From assembly GCF_024436035.1 (NCBI RefSeq), contig NZ_JANFNG010000026.1, positions 25,706-89,705 on the forward strand: DNA of 64,000 nt, given 5' to 3'. Source of the stretch: Streptomyces humicola. Its GTDB lineage: Bacteria > Actinomycetota > Actinomycetes > Streptomycetales > Streptomycetaceae. The notes beneath the pieces were generated by a model. That model was not told the origin of the DNA and made no database searches. It worked only from the letters and a program-made list of their open reading frames with translations. Shown here in pieces: positions 18,089-27,263 of this stretch. The position numbers were made by a program, and so were the translations under genes. Position 1 is the first letter of the stretch; the number at the start of each line of letters is the position of its first letter.

Positions 18089-19558
18089 TCAGACCTTCTC
18101 GCTCTCCCTCCGCTCCTCGGGCAGCTTGGCCGCGAAGACCTCCGGGGTGCGCGCCTTGAGCACGAAGTACGAGACGATCATGATCGCGGCCCAGACCGGG
18201 GCGGCGTAGAGGGAGACGCGGGCGTCCGGGTCGATGGCCATGAGCACGATCACCACGCCCAGGAACACCAGCGCGATCCAGCTCGTCCAGGGTGCGCCCG
18301 GCATCCGGAAGCCGGAGGCGGGCAGCTCGCCGCGGTTGACCTTGGCGCGGTAGCGCAGCTGCGCGAGGAGGATCATGATCCAGGCCCACATGCCGGAGAT
18401 GGTCGCGAAGGAGACGACGTAGGTGAACGCGTTCGACGGCCACTCGTAGTTGATCCACACGCCGATGAGCATGAGGGCGGCCGAGACGGTGGTGCCGATC
18501 AGCGGCGTACCGCTCTTGGTGAGCCGCGCGAAGACCTTCGGGCCCTGGCCGTTGAGGGCCAGGTCGCGCAGCATGCGGCCGGTGGAGTACATGCCCGAGT
18601 TGCAGGAGGACAGGGCCGCGGTCAGCACGACGAAGTTGACGATTCCGGCGCCGAGCGGGAGTCCGATCCTGGCGAAGGCGATGACGAACGGGCTGTGGCC
18701 GGCGGAGAATTCGGTCCACGGCACGACCGACATGATGATGATCAGCGCACCGATGTAGAACAGGCCGATGCGCCACGGAACGGTGTTGATCGCCTTGGGC
18801 AGGACGGTCTTCGGGTCCTTGGACTCGCCCGCGGTGACGCCGACGAGTTCGACGGCGAGGAAGGCGAACACCACGATCTGCAGCGTCATCAAAGTGTTGC
18901 CGACACCGTGCGGGAAGAAGCCGCCGTGCGCCCAGAGATTGGAGACCGACGCGGTGGGACCGGCCTTGGAGAAGCCGACGGTGAGCACGCCGATGCCGAT
19001 GAGGATCATGCCGATGATGGCGGTGACCTTCACCATCGAGAACCAGAACTCCAGCTCACCGAAGAGCTTCACGGAGATGAGGTTCACGAAGTACAGGACG
19101 ACGGTGAACACCAGCGCGGAGGTCCATTGAGGCACGCTCGGCCACCAGTACTGCACGTATGTCGCCGCTGCCGTGACCTCGGTGATGCCGGTGACGACCC
19201 AGAAGAGCCAGTACGTCCAGCCGGTGGCATAGCCGAAGAACGGGCCGAGGAATTCCCGGGCGTACTCCGAGAAGCTTCCCGACACCGGGCGGTACATGAG
19301 CAGTTCGCCCAGCGCACGCATGATGAAGAAGATGATCAGGCCGACGATCAGATAAGCGAGGATGAGGCTCGGGCCCGCCTTGGCGATCGCCTTGCCGGCG
19401 CCGAGGAAGAGCCCGGTACCGATCGCACCGCCGATCGCGATCATCTGGATCTGACGGTTGCCGAGCCCCCGCTGGTAGCCCTCTTCGCCGGCCTCGTCGT
19501 TGGCCTCGTCCGTAGCCTGTCCCGCGGTCTGCCTCTGGGTGACCCGCTCTGAGGTCAT
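18089..19558 (-). CDS. amino-acid permease (APC superfamily, AAT family)
   Basis: 489 residues from the ATG at 19558, with GAGAAGG nine to ten bases upstream. Residues 1-35 are hydrophilic. The first helix carries IQMIAIGGAIGTGLFLGAGK, the AAT family substrate-binding signature, and helix 3 follows ALGELLMYRPVSGSFSEYA. Twelve membrane segments can be traced. Relatives (AnsP, CycA, RocE, GabP) import amino acids with protons; the exact substrate is not evident. A terminator isolates it from mec, so it is a single-gene unit. Confidence 0.92.
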   Translation of the reverse strand: MTSERVTQRQTAGQATDEANDEAGEEGYQRGLGNRQIQMIAIGGAIGTGLFLGAGKAIAKAGPSLILAYLIVGLIIFFIMRALGELLMYRPVSGSFSEYAREFLGPFFGYATGWTYWLFWVVTGITEVTAAATYVQYWWPSVPQWTSALVFTVVLYFVNLISVKLFGELEFWFSMVKVTAIIGMILIGIGVLTVGFSKAGPTASVSNLWAHGGFFPHGVGNTLMTLQIVVFAFLAVELVGVTAGESKDPKTVLPKAINTVPWRIGLFYIGALIIIMSVVPWTEFSAGHSPFVIAFARIGLPLGAGIVNFVVLTAALSSCNSGMYSTGRMLRDLALNGQGPKVFARLTKSGTPLIGTTVSAALMLIGVWINYEWPSNAFTYVVSFATISGMWAWIMILLAQLRYRAKVNRGELPASGFRMPGAPWTSWIALVFLGVVIVLMAIDPDARVSLYAAPVWAAIMIVSYFVLKARTPEVFAAKLPEERRESEKV

Positions 19559-19985
19559 GGTGGTGCGCCCTTCTCCACGTTGCAAACGCCCGGCCGGTTT
19601 CTGTGAATCACCGGGCCGGGTCCCGATTCCCCCGGATGGAGTTGCACGCCGACGATCGGCCGGCTTCAGCCGTCACCGCCGAGAACAGGGGTGGCGTCCC
19701 GGCGGTGATCGTGCAGTCGTATCACGCGCAGGCGGGGGCGCTTGTGGCGCACATCACGGCGCATTGCGAATCAACAGGGCGCATTGGGGTGAACACGGAC
19801 ACATCAGTGACGCGATCGTTATCCGGAATTGAGCAACCGCTGAGCGAACACCGGACGACGTGCAGTCGACCGGAGGCCGTCCACGGGCCACGAACCCACG
19901 GCTTCCGGTGACGGTTTCGGCGATGACGCGTTTCGGTGATGACGCGTTTCGGCGATGACGCGTTTCGGTGATGACCGATGACGGG
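19559..19985. other. 427-bp intergenic region
   Basis: No gene seen. It should hold the permease promoter. The part at 19750-19800 is relatively AT-rich and repeats GGCGCATTG at 19759 and 19779. The right-hand end is occupied by a 16-bp tandem array (separate entry). Confidence 0.5.
19914..19976. repeat. 16-bp tandem array, four copies with alternating C/T
   Basis: GTTTCGGCGATGACGC, GTTTCGGTGATGACGC, then the same pair again, the last one truncated. The C/T alternation suggests that a 32-bp double unit was duplicated. It ends 10 bp past the DUF2017 stop codon. Confidence 0.9.
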
Positions 19986-20576
19986 TTACGGCAGGAGCGT
20001 CTCGACGAGGGTCTCCTGGAGACCGCCGAGCCACAGGTACGCCATCATCAGCGGCTTGCGCGGATCGTCGTCCGGCAGGTGGTACAGCTCGCTCTCCGGG
20101 TCCTCGTCGACCTCGAGCCGGGTTCCTATGGTCAGCCGCAGATCGTTGAGCGCGCCGAGCCAGCGCTTGGCGTCGGCCTCCGTCACCTTGAGCACGGCTC
20201 CGCCGTCACCGCCGGGCGTCAGCCGGTCGAGACAGCGCACGACGGCGAGCGCGTCCTCGCGCTTGCGCGCGCGCAGGTCGTTCTCGGTGTAGCGGCGGAA
20301 CTCGCCGGACGCGCGCTCGGCCTCCTCGTCCGGCTCCTTCTCCGGATCGATGTAGGCGCTCGGGAAGAGGCGGGCGAGCGCCGGGTCGGCGGGGGGTTTG
20401 GACGGTCCCTCGGCGAACAGCTCGGCGAGCGGGTCGTCGTCGGCGTGCGCCTCCCCCGGCCCCGGGCCGATCAGTTCCAGGAGCTGAACGGCGAGGCTCC
20501 GCAGGATGGAGATCTCCACCTCGTCGAGGGCGATCGCGGCTCCGCCGTCGGGGGCGGCTTCGAAGTATCCGGCCAT
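19986..20576 (-). CDS. DUF2017 family protein
   Basis: 196 residues from the ATG at 20576; GGGAG lies about 13 bases upstream, somewhat far. The sequence is acidic, with VEISILRSLAVQLLELIGPG near the N-terminus, a variable acidic linker, and RWLGALNDLRLTIGTRLEVDED in the C-terminal half. DUF2017 proteins sit directly behind clpS in actinobacteria, as here (40 bp gap, same strand). A role with ClpS in ClpAP/ClpCP substrate delivery has been suggested by that linkage only. Soluble, no signal. Confidence 0.9.
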   Translation of the reverse strand: MAGYFEAAPDGGAAIALDEVEISILRSLAVQLLELIGPGPGEAHADDDPLAELFAEGPSKPPADPALARLFPSAYIDPEKEPDEEAERASGEFRRYTENDLRARKREDALAVVRCLDRLTPGGDGGAVLKVTEADAKRWLGALNDLRLTIGTRLEVDEDPESELYHLPDDDPRKPLMMAYLWLGGLQETLVETLLP

Positions 20577-20616
20577 ATGGCCCGTAAATCTCCCAGCTGG
20601 ATTCGGGTCCGTCGAC

Positions 20617-20928
20617 TCAGCGGTCCTGGGTGAGTGTTGCCCACAAGCCGTACCCGTGCATCGCCTGGACGTCGCGCTCCATCTCCTCGCGGCTGCCGCT
20701 GGAGACGGCGGCACGGCCCTTTTGATGCACGTCCATCATGAGCCGACGGGCCTTGTCCTTGGGATAGCCGAAGTACGCCTGGAAGACGTACGTCACATAG
20801 CTCATGAGGTTGACCGGGTCGTTGTGGACGAGGGTCACCCACGGGACGTCGGGAGACGGCACCTCGAAGGGCGCCTCGCTCGACTCGGTCCGTTCGATCT
20901 CCACGGGTGCGACGCTCACAACTCCCAT
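20617..20928 (-). CDS. clpS: ATP-dependent Clp protease adaptor ClpS
   Basis: 103 residues from the ATG at 20928, with GGGAGGAGG about 13 bases upstream. The ClpS core is complete: [20 protein letters not shown] with the N-degron pocket Asn-Asp, [21 protein letters not shown], and a C-terminal helix [15 protein letters not shown]. ClpS binds N-end-rule substrates and hands them to the Clp ATPase. It is followed closely by DUF2017 and is divergent from pncB. Confidence 0.96.
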   Translation of the reverse strand: MGVVSVAPVEIERTESSEAPFEVPSPDVPWVTLVHNDPVNLMSYVTYVFQAYFGYPKDKARRLMMDVHQKGRAAVSSGSREEMERDVQAMHGYGLWATLTQDR

Positions 20929-21044
20929 GCTGCCACTCGCCTCCTCCCGAGTCGAAGCGGCCCCGCCCTGTCGCGTCGGCCCCTTTCCGCAGGCCGCACG
21001 ACGAGAAATCGTCACTCTGACGATACTCGGGGTAGGATCCCGCC

Positions 21045-22430
21045 ATGGACACTCCAGGATTGGACGCACCCGGCCGGCAGGCCGTATCGGCGGCCGACCC
21101 GTTCGCCGGGTCCGCACTGGGACTACCTGTTGCCGTGCCGTCCACCGCGCTGTTCACCGACCGGTACGAGCTGACCATGGTCCAGGCCGCACTGCACAGC
21201 GGCGCGGCACACCGCCGGTCGGTCTTCGAGGTCTTCGCCCGGCGGCTCCCCGAGGGCCGTCGCTACGGTGTCGTCGCCGGGACCGGGCGCGTGCTGGACG
21301 CCGTCGAGAACTTCCGCTTCGACGACGACGTGCTCGCCTTCCTCTCCCGCGAGAACGTCGTGGACCGCGAAACCCTCGACTGGCTCGCGCGCTTCCGCTT
21401 CCGCGGCGACATCCTCGGCTACCCCGAGGGCGAGGTGTACTTCCCCGGATCCCCGGTCCTGCAGGTCGAGGCCACGTTCGCGGAGGCCGTGCTGCTGGAG
21501 ACGCTGATCCTGTCGATCCTCAACCACGACTCCGCGATCGCCGCGGCCGCCTCCCGGATGGCCGTCGCAGCCGGAAGCCGCCCGCTGATCGAGATGGGCG
21601 CACGCCGCACCCACGAGCTCGGCGCCGTGGCCGCCGCCCGCGCCGCGTACGTCGGCGGCTTCACCACCACCTCCGACCTGGCGGCCGGTTTCCGCTACAA
21701 GATCCCCACCGTGGGCACCAGCGCCCACGCCTTCACCCTGCTTCACGACACCGAGCGCGACGCGTTCACCGCGCAGGTGCAGTCGATGGGCCGCGGAACG
21801 ACGCTCCTCGTGGACACCTACGACCTGAACGCCGCCGTCCGTACCGCCGTCGAGGTCGCCGGGCCCGAACTCGGCGCCGTGCGCATCGACTCCGGCGATC
21901 TGCTGCTCCTCGCGCACCGGGTGCGCCAACAGCTCGACGACCTCGGCGCCAAGCAGACCAGGATCGTGGTGACGAGCGATCTCGACGAGTACGCCATCGC
22001 CTCGCTCGCGGCCGCGCCCGTCGACGCGTACGGCGTGGGCACCTCCCTCGTCACCGGCAGCGGGCACCCCACCTGCTCGATGGTCTACAAGTTGGTCGCC
22101 CGCGCCTCGTACGACGCCGACGACGCCCCGCTCCTCCCCGTCGCGAAGAAGTCGATGGGCGCCAAGACCAGTACTGGCGGCCGCAAGTGGGCGGCGCGGC
22201 GGCTCGACGACGACGGCGTGGCCGAGGCCGAGGTGATCGGCACGGGCCCGGTCCCGTCGGAGCTCGCCAACCGCCAACTGCTCGTGCCGCTCGTACGCGG
22301 CGGCGAGATCGTCGCCCGCGAACCACTGGACGCGGCACGCACCCGGCACACCGAGGCACGCGCCGGACTCCCGTTGTCGGCCACCCAACTGTCGCGCGGC
22401 GAGCCCGTCATCGCGACCGAAATGGTGTGA
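21045..22430 (+). CDS. pncB: nicotinate phosphoribosyltransferase
   Basis: 461 residues from the ATG at 21045, with GGTAGGATC upstream. It has the NAPRTase pattern: [59 protein letters not shown] and the phosphate-binding [10 protein letters not shown]. The enzyme makes nicotinate mononucleotide from nicotinate and PRPP in NAD salvage. The next gene in the same direction, 89 bp on, is a nicotinamidase, so the pair turns nicotinamide into NaMN. Confidence 0.96.
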   Translation: MDTPGLDAPGRQAVSAADPFAGSALGLPVAVPSTALFTDRYELTMVQAALHSGAAHRRSVFEVFARRLPEGRRYGVVAGTGRVLDAVENFRFDDDVLAFLSRENVVDRETLDWLARFRFRGDILGYPEGEVYFPGSPVLQVEATFAEAVLLETLILSILNHDSAIAAAASRMAVAAGSRPLIEMGARRTHELGAVAAARAAYVGGFTTTSDLAAGFRYKIPTVGTSAHAFTLLHDTERDAFTAQVQSMGRGTTLLVDTYDLNAAVRTAVEVAGPELGAVRIDSGDLLLLAHRVRQQLDDLGAKQTRIVVTSDLDEYAIASLAAAPVDAYGVGTSLVTGSGHPTCSMVYKLVARASYDADDAPLLPVAKKSMGAKTSTGGRKWAARRLDDDGVAEAEVIGTGPVPSELANRQLLVPLVRGGEIVAREPLDAARTRHTEARAGLPLSATQLSRGEPVIATEMV

Positions 22431-22519
22431 CGAGTACGGCTTGTTGGGTACGGATGGGGTCGTAGGCCCCGATCCCGCCACCGCAGACCACTGGCAGATC
22501 CCACTGAAGGGCATGCGCC

Positions 22520-23113
22520 ATGCACCGGGCACTGATAGTCGTAGACGTGCAGAACGATTTCTGCGAGGGGGGCAGCCTCGCGGTCGCCGGCGGTGCCGAC
22601 GTGGCCGCCGCGATCACCGACCTCGTCGGTGAGGCCTCCGCCGGCTACCAGCACGTGGTGGCCACCCGGGACCGGCACATCGCACCCGGCGGCCACTTCT
22701 CCGACCACCCCGACTATGCGTCCTCCTGGCCTCCGCACTGTGTGGCGGGCACGGAGGGGGTCGGCTTCCACCCCAACTTCGCCCCCGCGGTCACCTCGGG
22801 ATCGGTCGACGCGGTCTTCGACAAGGGCGCCTACGCGGCCGCGTACAGCGGTTTTGAGGGCGCCGACGAGAACGGCACCGCGCTCGCCGACTGGCTGCGC
22901 GCTCGCGGCGTCGCCGAGGTCGACGTGGTCGGCATCGCCACCGACCATTGCGTTCGCGCCACCGCCCTCGACGCGGTACGGGAGGGGTTCACCACCCACG
23001 TGCTGCTCGACCTGACGGCGGGCGTGGCAGCGGATACGACGGAGCGGGCGGTCGAGGAGATGCGGGAGGCGGGCATCGAGCTGAGCGGCAAACCGGTCGT
23101 TGCGACCGGATGA
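22520..23113 (+). CDS. pncA: nicotinamidase (isochorismatase family)
   Basis: 197 residues from the ATG at 22520, with GAAGGG ten bases upstream. Catalytic residues are visible: Asp in LIVVDVQNDF, Lys in VFDKGAYAAAYSGFEG, and nucleophile Cys in IATDHCVRATALDA. The metal site is DRHIAPGGHFSDH. It hydrolyses nicotinamide to nicotinate for PncB, encoded just upstream. The enzyme family also activates pyrazinamide. Cytosolic. Confidence 0.95.
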   Translation: MHRALIVVDVQNDFCEGGSLAVAGGADVAAAITDLVGEASAGYQHVVATRDRHIAPGGHFSDHPDYASSWPPHCVAGTEGVGFHPNFAPAVTSGSVDAVFDKGAYAAAYSGFEGADENGTALADWLRARGVAEVDVVGIATDHCVRATALDAVREGFTTHVLLDLTAGVAADTTERAVEEMREAGIELSGKPVVATG

Positions 23114-23144
23114 GGCGGACGTGACGGGCGAGGCGGCCAGGCCC

Positions 23145-23528
23145 TCAGCCGCCCGCTCCGAGGCGGCGCAGCGCCGATATCGGGTGCCAGGGCTCGGTGT
23201 CCGGGGCGTCGTGCGGGCGCCAGACCAGGCCCTCGGGATGGTGGAGCACGGCGCTGATCTCGTCGGGGGTGGGCGGCTCGGCGTTGCCGCTGAGTCTCGG
23301 CGCCCGGAACCCGAGGTTCCTCAGCCGGGTGAGGGCACGCTGACGGTTGACGGCGAGCACCACGACGCGCACCAGGCCGCGGTCGGCCCCCTCCGGGTGC
23401 GGCAGGGTCAGCGTGACCACGACATTGCCGCTCGGGAGCCTGCTGAATCCGCCACGCGCCACGGCCTCACCCCCGGTCAACGAGACGTACGAGACGTCAT
23501 GGACGTCCTGCCACAGCTCGATGATCAC
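23145..23528 (-). CDS. conserved hypothetical protein next to pncA
   Basis: About 127 residues from a GTG at 23528 with GGA just before it; a TTG at 23561 is the furthest possible start. It begins IIELWQDVHDVSYVSLTGG and continues VVVTLTLPHPEGADRGLVRV, a beta-rich pattern, then a helical LNRQRALTRLRNLGF-like stretch and a Trp/Pro-rich end. No signal peptide, membrane segment or known catalytic motif. It is convergent with pncA. I do not recognise the family; codon use is typical of real genes here. Confidence 0.65.
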   Translation of the reverse strand: MIIELWQDVHDVSYVSLTGGEAVARGGFSRLPSGNVVVTLTLPHPEGADRGLVRVVVLAVNRQRALTRLRNLGFRAPRLSGNAEPPTPDEISAVLHHPEGLVWRPHDAPDTEPWHPISALRRLGAGG

Positions 23529-23709
23529 TCCAATGGCGACGACCCGCCAGACGGACAGCAATGATCACGCCACGAACATCCGTTCACGCCCGGGCCGGCG
23601 GCGCACGGACCGCGCGACCCATCGCGCCCAACACCATTGACACAAAGGCGACTTGAGCGGGATTTGAGAAATCGTGACTCCGTGCGCCCCCTGTGCACCG
23701 CACCGTGGG

Positions 23710-23728
23710 TTAGGTCACGCTTACCAGG
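23710..23728. promoter_or_regulatory. iron-box-like site (DmdR/IdeR type)
   Basis: TTAGGTCACGCTTACCAGG agrees with the 19-bp iron box (TTAGGTTAGGCTAACCTAA) at 13 positions, including the TTAGGT and GCT.ACC cores. A possible promoter follows: TTCCCA at 23731-23736, 18 bp, TAGAGT at 23755-23760. The nearest gene downstream is the small membrane protein at 23940. The rest of the 23529-23939 gap holds nothing else I can name. Confidence 0.4.
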
Positions 23729-23939
23729 CGTTCCCATCGGGCATGCCGAACCGTAGAGTCGATGGGCGGTACACCAGCACACGCGAACGAACGCACGAAC
23801 ACACGCCCGCACACCCCACACACGGGTGGCACGAGCGCATCACGAGCACAGCTCAACGGCACCACGGCACCACCGCCCTGAACGTCTTACCAGCGTTTTT
23901 CGGTTGTCCGGTAAAGAGACCACGAGGACGGAACCCGCC

Positions 23940-24242
23940 ATGCCGCGTCCGACCCCCGCACAGTTCGCTTACGGTTCGGCCACTGTCGTCTTCTCGACTC
24001 TCGCCATGCTGCTGCTCTTCCAGGCGACCTCCGGCGCCGGCGTCATCGCCATAGCGCTCGCGGGGCTCGCACTCGGAGTGCTGGTCGCCGTGACGGTCGC
24101 TCTGCCGTGGAGCTCGCGCGCCGCCACGGCCGCGGCGCTCCCCGCCCCCGGCGCACCGAAACCGCCCCTGCCCGGCCTCCCCCGTACCCGTACCGGCGGC
24201 TCCGCGGAACCAGCGCTCAGCGAACACTCCCTACGCCCCTGA
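23940..24242 (+). CDS. small membrane protein, unknown
   Basis: 100 residues from the ATG at 23940, preceded by GAGGACGGA. Two hydrophobic segments (FAYGSATVVFSTLAMLLLFQ and VIAIALAGLALGVLVAVTVAL) are separated by a short Ser/Gly turn. The C-terminal 45 residues are Pro/Ala-rich (PAPGAPKPPLPGLPR) and probably cytoplasmic. The 5' region is long (over 150 bp) and carries an iron-box-like sequence. No family recognised. Confidence 0.72.
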   Translation: MPRPTPAQFAYGSATVVFSTLAMLLLFQATSGAGVIAIALAGLALGVLVAVTVALPWSSRAATAAALPAPGAPKPPLPGLPRTRTGGSAEPALSEHSLRP

Positions 24243-24311
24243 GCGCCCGGCCCCGCGCACTCCGCTCCACCGCACCGCCACCGGCTCCCGTTCCAGCTCC
24301 GGGGGCCCAGG

Positions 24312-24923
24312 TCAGGCGGTGGAGACGACGACAGTCTTGGCTGCCTTGTCGTGCAGAGCCTGCCGGTACGGCTTGTCCCACAGCAGCCACAACACATTGA
24401 TCAGCCAGAAGATCGAGCCGCAGCACGGCACGATGGGCGGCAGTGAGTACACCGCTGCGCGCGTCCAGCCGGGCGGCCCCGCCGGGATCTGACCGTTCTG
24501 CAGCATGCCGACGCGGATCTTCATCGCCATCTTGCCGACGGTCTGGCCGCGCGTCGTGAGCATCAGCGCCTCGTACACGAAGTAGACGAGGGCGTAGACA
24601 AGGTCCTGAGTGGCGCTACGACCCGTGTTGTTGACGTCGTAGCCGCCCCAGGCCAGCCCCACGACGAGGCCGACCGGAATGCCGATGATCAGCGCGTCGA
24701 TGATCCGCGCGACGAGGCGCCGCCAGCGGTGGGCGAGCGGCGGCATCCCGGCGAGCGGGTCCCGTACCTCCTCCTGGGGAGGCGGCGGCGCCGCACCATA
24801 CGGCGAGCCGCCCGCGGGCCCGGGCGGCGGAGGGGGCGGGGGGCCCGGTGGTGGCTGCTCACCCCCCGCGGGGGGCTCCGGCCGCGCATCCTCGGGGCCG
24901 GGCGCCGGCTGGTCGGTACTCAT
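24312..24923 (-). CDS. RDD family membrane protein 1
   Basis: 203 residues from an ATG at 24923. The first 60 are Pro/Gly-rich and cytoplasmic (QPPPGPPPPPPPGPAGG). An RDD domain follows: ARIIDALIIGIPVGLVVGL with the Arg-Asp signature at the first helix, a second helix near YALVYFVYEALML, the conserved TVGKMAMKIRV, and a third helix pair near IVPCCGSIFWLINVLWLLW. RDD proteins are small polytopic proteins, some linked to ion exchange. A second RDD gene lies 78 bp upstream in the same direction. Confidence 0.88.
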   Translation of the reverse strand: MSTDQPAPGPEDARPEPPAGGEQPPPGPPPPPPPGPAGGSPYGAAPPPPQEEVRDPLAGMPPLAHRWRRLVARIIDALIIGIPVGLVVGLAWGGYDVNNTGRSATQDLVYALVYFVYEALMLTTRGQTVGKMAMKIRVGMLQNGQIPAGPPGWTRAAVYSLPPIVPCCGSIFWLINVLWLLWDKPYRQALHDKAAKTVVVSTA

Positions 24924-25001
24924 GAACCCGAGTCAACCCCCCCTCACTGGGCCTCGCCTTCCGGCCAGACCCGTTCGAGGGACGGCCGCAACCGGTCGTG
25001 A

Positions 25002-26144
25002 TCAGTTCTCCCCGGCGACGAACGTGCGCGCCGCCTTGTCGTGCCAGCACTGCCGCCATGGCCGGTCGAACAGGCACCACACCACGTTCACTACCCCGAC
25101 CACGACGACATCGAGCAACTGCCGTACCAGCATGCGCCGGAAAGCCTGTCCGAAACCAGGGGGCAGCTGCGATTCGATGTCCAGCACCTGCAATTTGAAC
25201 AGCTTCTTGCCCAGCGTGCGCCCCCACTTGGCGGTCGGCAGCGCCTCGTAGAGCACCCCGGCGACCAGCAGCGCGGCAATGACGACGGCCAGGTAGGGGC
25301 CGGTGGTGCCGTCGATCAGCCACACCTGGACGTTCTCGCCGCTCAGCCTCGCTGCGTCAATCTTGTTCTCGATATGCCGAACGGAGGCCGTGACGAGCGG
25401 GAAGGCCACGGCAGTGACGAGCGCGCCGACGAGGAGCGAGTCGAGGAGGCGAGCGGCGAACCGGCGGCCGAGCGGCGCCGGGCGCGCGGACTCCTGCGCC
25501 TGCAGAAACGGGTTGCTGGCGACCGGCGGACGCCACGGGATGGCACGGTCGGGGTCGCCCCCGCCCTGCCCGGGCGCCCCCGCGAGCTGTTGCACCTGCT
25601 GCGGCCACGGCACCGGATCGGCTTGGGCGGGTTGGACGGGTTGGACGGCCGGGGCCGCCTGCGGGTAACCGTAGCCGGCAGCGGGCGGCGCCTGCCGCGG
25701 ATACCCGTAGCCTCCGACCTGGTCGCCCTGGTCCTCCCCGGGGTGCCCCCAGGAGACACGACGGGCCTCCTCACCGACGCCGCCCTGCTGTGCGGGATCG
25801 GCATTCCACCCCGCCGCCCCGGCCCGCGGCGACTGCGGCTGGGCCTGCTTGGCAGGGGCCTGCGCCTGCGGGCTCTCGGCCACCGGCGCCTGGGGATCCT
25901 CGTCGAGGAACATCGGCCCCGACTCCTCGACCGCGGGCGTACGCGGTGGAGCCTGGGGCGCGACGGCGGGACCGCCGCCCGCCCCCGCACCCGACTCGGC
26001 CACGGCCGGAGGCGTAAGCACCTCACCGGGCTTCGGCTCGGGACGGCTCGTGCCAGGTACCCAAGCGGATCCGTTCCAATACCGGACATAACCCGGAATA
26101 GAGGGATCCGCGTAGTACCCGGGTACCGGGGAAGGGGCGCTCAT
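25002..26144 (-). CDS. DUF2510-RDD membrane protein 2
   Basis: 380 residues from the ATG at 26144. The N-terminus has a DUF2510 motif (PGYYADPSIPGYVRYWNGSA then W), a small module with conserved aromatic residues found on actinobacterial membrane proteins. A 170-residue Pro/Ala/Gln linker follows with PQAAPAVQPVQPAQ-like repeats. The RDD domain starts at RRFAARLLDSLLVGALVTAV and includes WGRTLGKKLFKLQVLDI. It is likely co-transcribed with the other RDD gene. Function unknown. Confidence 0.88.
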   Translation of the reverse strand: MSAPSPVPGYYADPSIPGYVRYWNGSAWVPGTSRPEPKPGEVLTPPAVAESGAGAGGGPAVAPQAPPRTPAVEESGPMFLDEDPQAPVAESPQAQAPAKQAQPQSPRAGAAGWNADPAQQGGVGEEARRVSWGHPGEDQGDQVGGYGYPRQAPPAAGYGYPQAAPAVQPVQPAQADPVPWPQQVQQLAGAPGQGGGDPDRAIPWRPPVASNPFLQAQESARPAPLGRRFAARLLDSLLVGALVTAVAFPLVTASVRHIENKIDAARLSGENVQVWLIDGTTGPYLAVVIAALLVAGVLYEALPTAKWGRTLGKKLFKLQVLDIESQLPPGFGQAFRRMLVRQLLDVVVVGVVNVVWCLFDRPWRQCWHDKAARTFVAGEN

Positions 26145-26396
26145 GGTCCTGATCCCGTATCTGCTCGTCTGCGGTCTTGCTCGTCTGTCGTACGCCACAA
26201 ACATCTACCAGACCCGCGCGGGGCCCGTGTCTTCCTTAGTCGGTACGGGCCCGCCCCGCGGGCGGTTCAAGAAAATCCAACATAGTGCTCCGAAGTCGCG
26301 TAATGGTGTGGGGAGTATGCGCTCTCTCCCGGTGCGGCCCCCGCAGCGCCCGCTGCGTCACCCGCCAGGGGCCGCCGAGGAAAGGACGTCGTCTTC

Positions 26397-26873
26397 ATGC
26401 AGACCGTGGTGGAACGCGAACTGGAACTGAACCTGGTGCTGTCGCCCGAACGCATCGTCCCCGTACCAGCCCGGTTCACCTACCGGGTGGACGACCCGTA
26501 TGCCGTGCACATCACCTTCCACGTCGGCTCGGACTCCCCAGTCAACTGGACGTTTGCCCGTGAACTGCTGGTGGAAGGGGTGTTCAGGCCGTGCGGGCAC
26601 GGAGACGTGCGGATCTGGCCGACGAAGGTCGCAGGGCGTAGCGTGCTGTGCCTCGCGCTGACCTCCCCGGACGGAAACGCACTGCTCGAAGCCCCCTCGT
26701 CCCCGGTCGCGGCATGGCTGGAACGCACGCTGCACGCCGTGCCCCCGGGCAAGGAGCTCGACCAGCTCGGAATGGAGGACGGACTGAGCGAACTACTGGC
26801 CCCCACGACCCGCGACGATCTGTGGCTGCGCGACCCTTGGCCCACGGACGAATCGGGGGAGGCCGGAGTCTGA
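26397..26873 (+). CDS. ssgG: SsgA-like sporulation/cell-division protein
   Basis: 158 residues from the ATG at 26397 with GAGGAAAGGACG upstream. It matches the SALP family end to end: VERELELNLVLSPERIVPVPA, FTYRVDDPYAVHITFHVG, NWTFARELLVEG, and a C-terminal WLERTLHAVPPGKE. SALPs are sporulating-actinomycete proteins that guide septum placement and wall synthesis during sporulation. The paralogue name ssgG rests on the remembered position relative to hpd and clpS in S. coelicolor, not on an alignment. Confidence 0.9.
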   Translation: MQTVVERELELNLVLSPERIVPVPARFTYRVDDPYAVHITFHVGSDSPVNWTFARELLVEGVFRPCGHGDVRIWPTKVAGRSVLCLALTSPDGNALLEAPSSPVAAWLERTLHAVPPGKELDQLGMEDGLSELLAPTTRDDLWLRDPWPTDESGEAGV

Positions 26874-26921
26874 CGCCCGCCGTGCGTACGTGTCGCCCGA
26901 TGGCGCGCCGGTTACAGCCCT

Positions 26922-27100
26922 CTAGCCCCGCCCGTAGTTGGCGACGAACGCCGCCCACGCACTCGGCGCGAACACCAACTGCGGGCCGGCTATGTCCTTG
27001 GAGTCCCGCACGTGCACGGTGTCGGGGCACACCGCGACCTCGACGCAAATCGCGGCTGGTCGGCCGCAGGGCGGAACGCCGTTGCCGTCGGCGTGTACGG
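26922..27100 (-). pseudogene. DUF397-like fragment
   Basis: One minus-strand frame ending at TAG 26922-26924 reads ICVEVAVCPDTVHVRDSKDI and then AGPQLVFAPSAWAAFV-like residues. This is the C-terminal half of DUF397, small proteins that pair with XRE-type regulators. No good start or N-terminal half (WRKSSYS type) is present in this frame. The adjacent upstream frame carries sensible residues (HIDPKTPDATVHPASGDCPI) that break off here, suggesting a decayed or fused gene. No XRE partner gene is near. This fragment fills most of the 390-bp gap. Confidence 0.55.
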
Positions 27101-27263
27101 GGTACCGAGGCTGCCGCCCGGATTGATCGGGCAGTCCCCGGAGGCCGGGTGGACAGTGGCATCCGGCGTCTTGGGGTCGATGTGCAGGGCCACGGGGTCG
27201 CGGTGGTCGTGGCCGAGATACCCAACGCGGGAACGGACGCCGTGAGAGCGGCCTGAGTACCCG

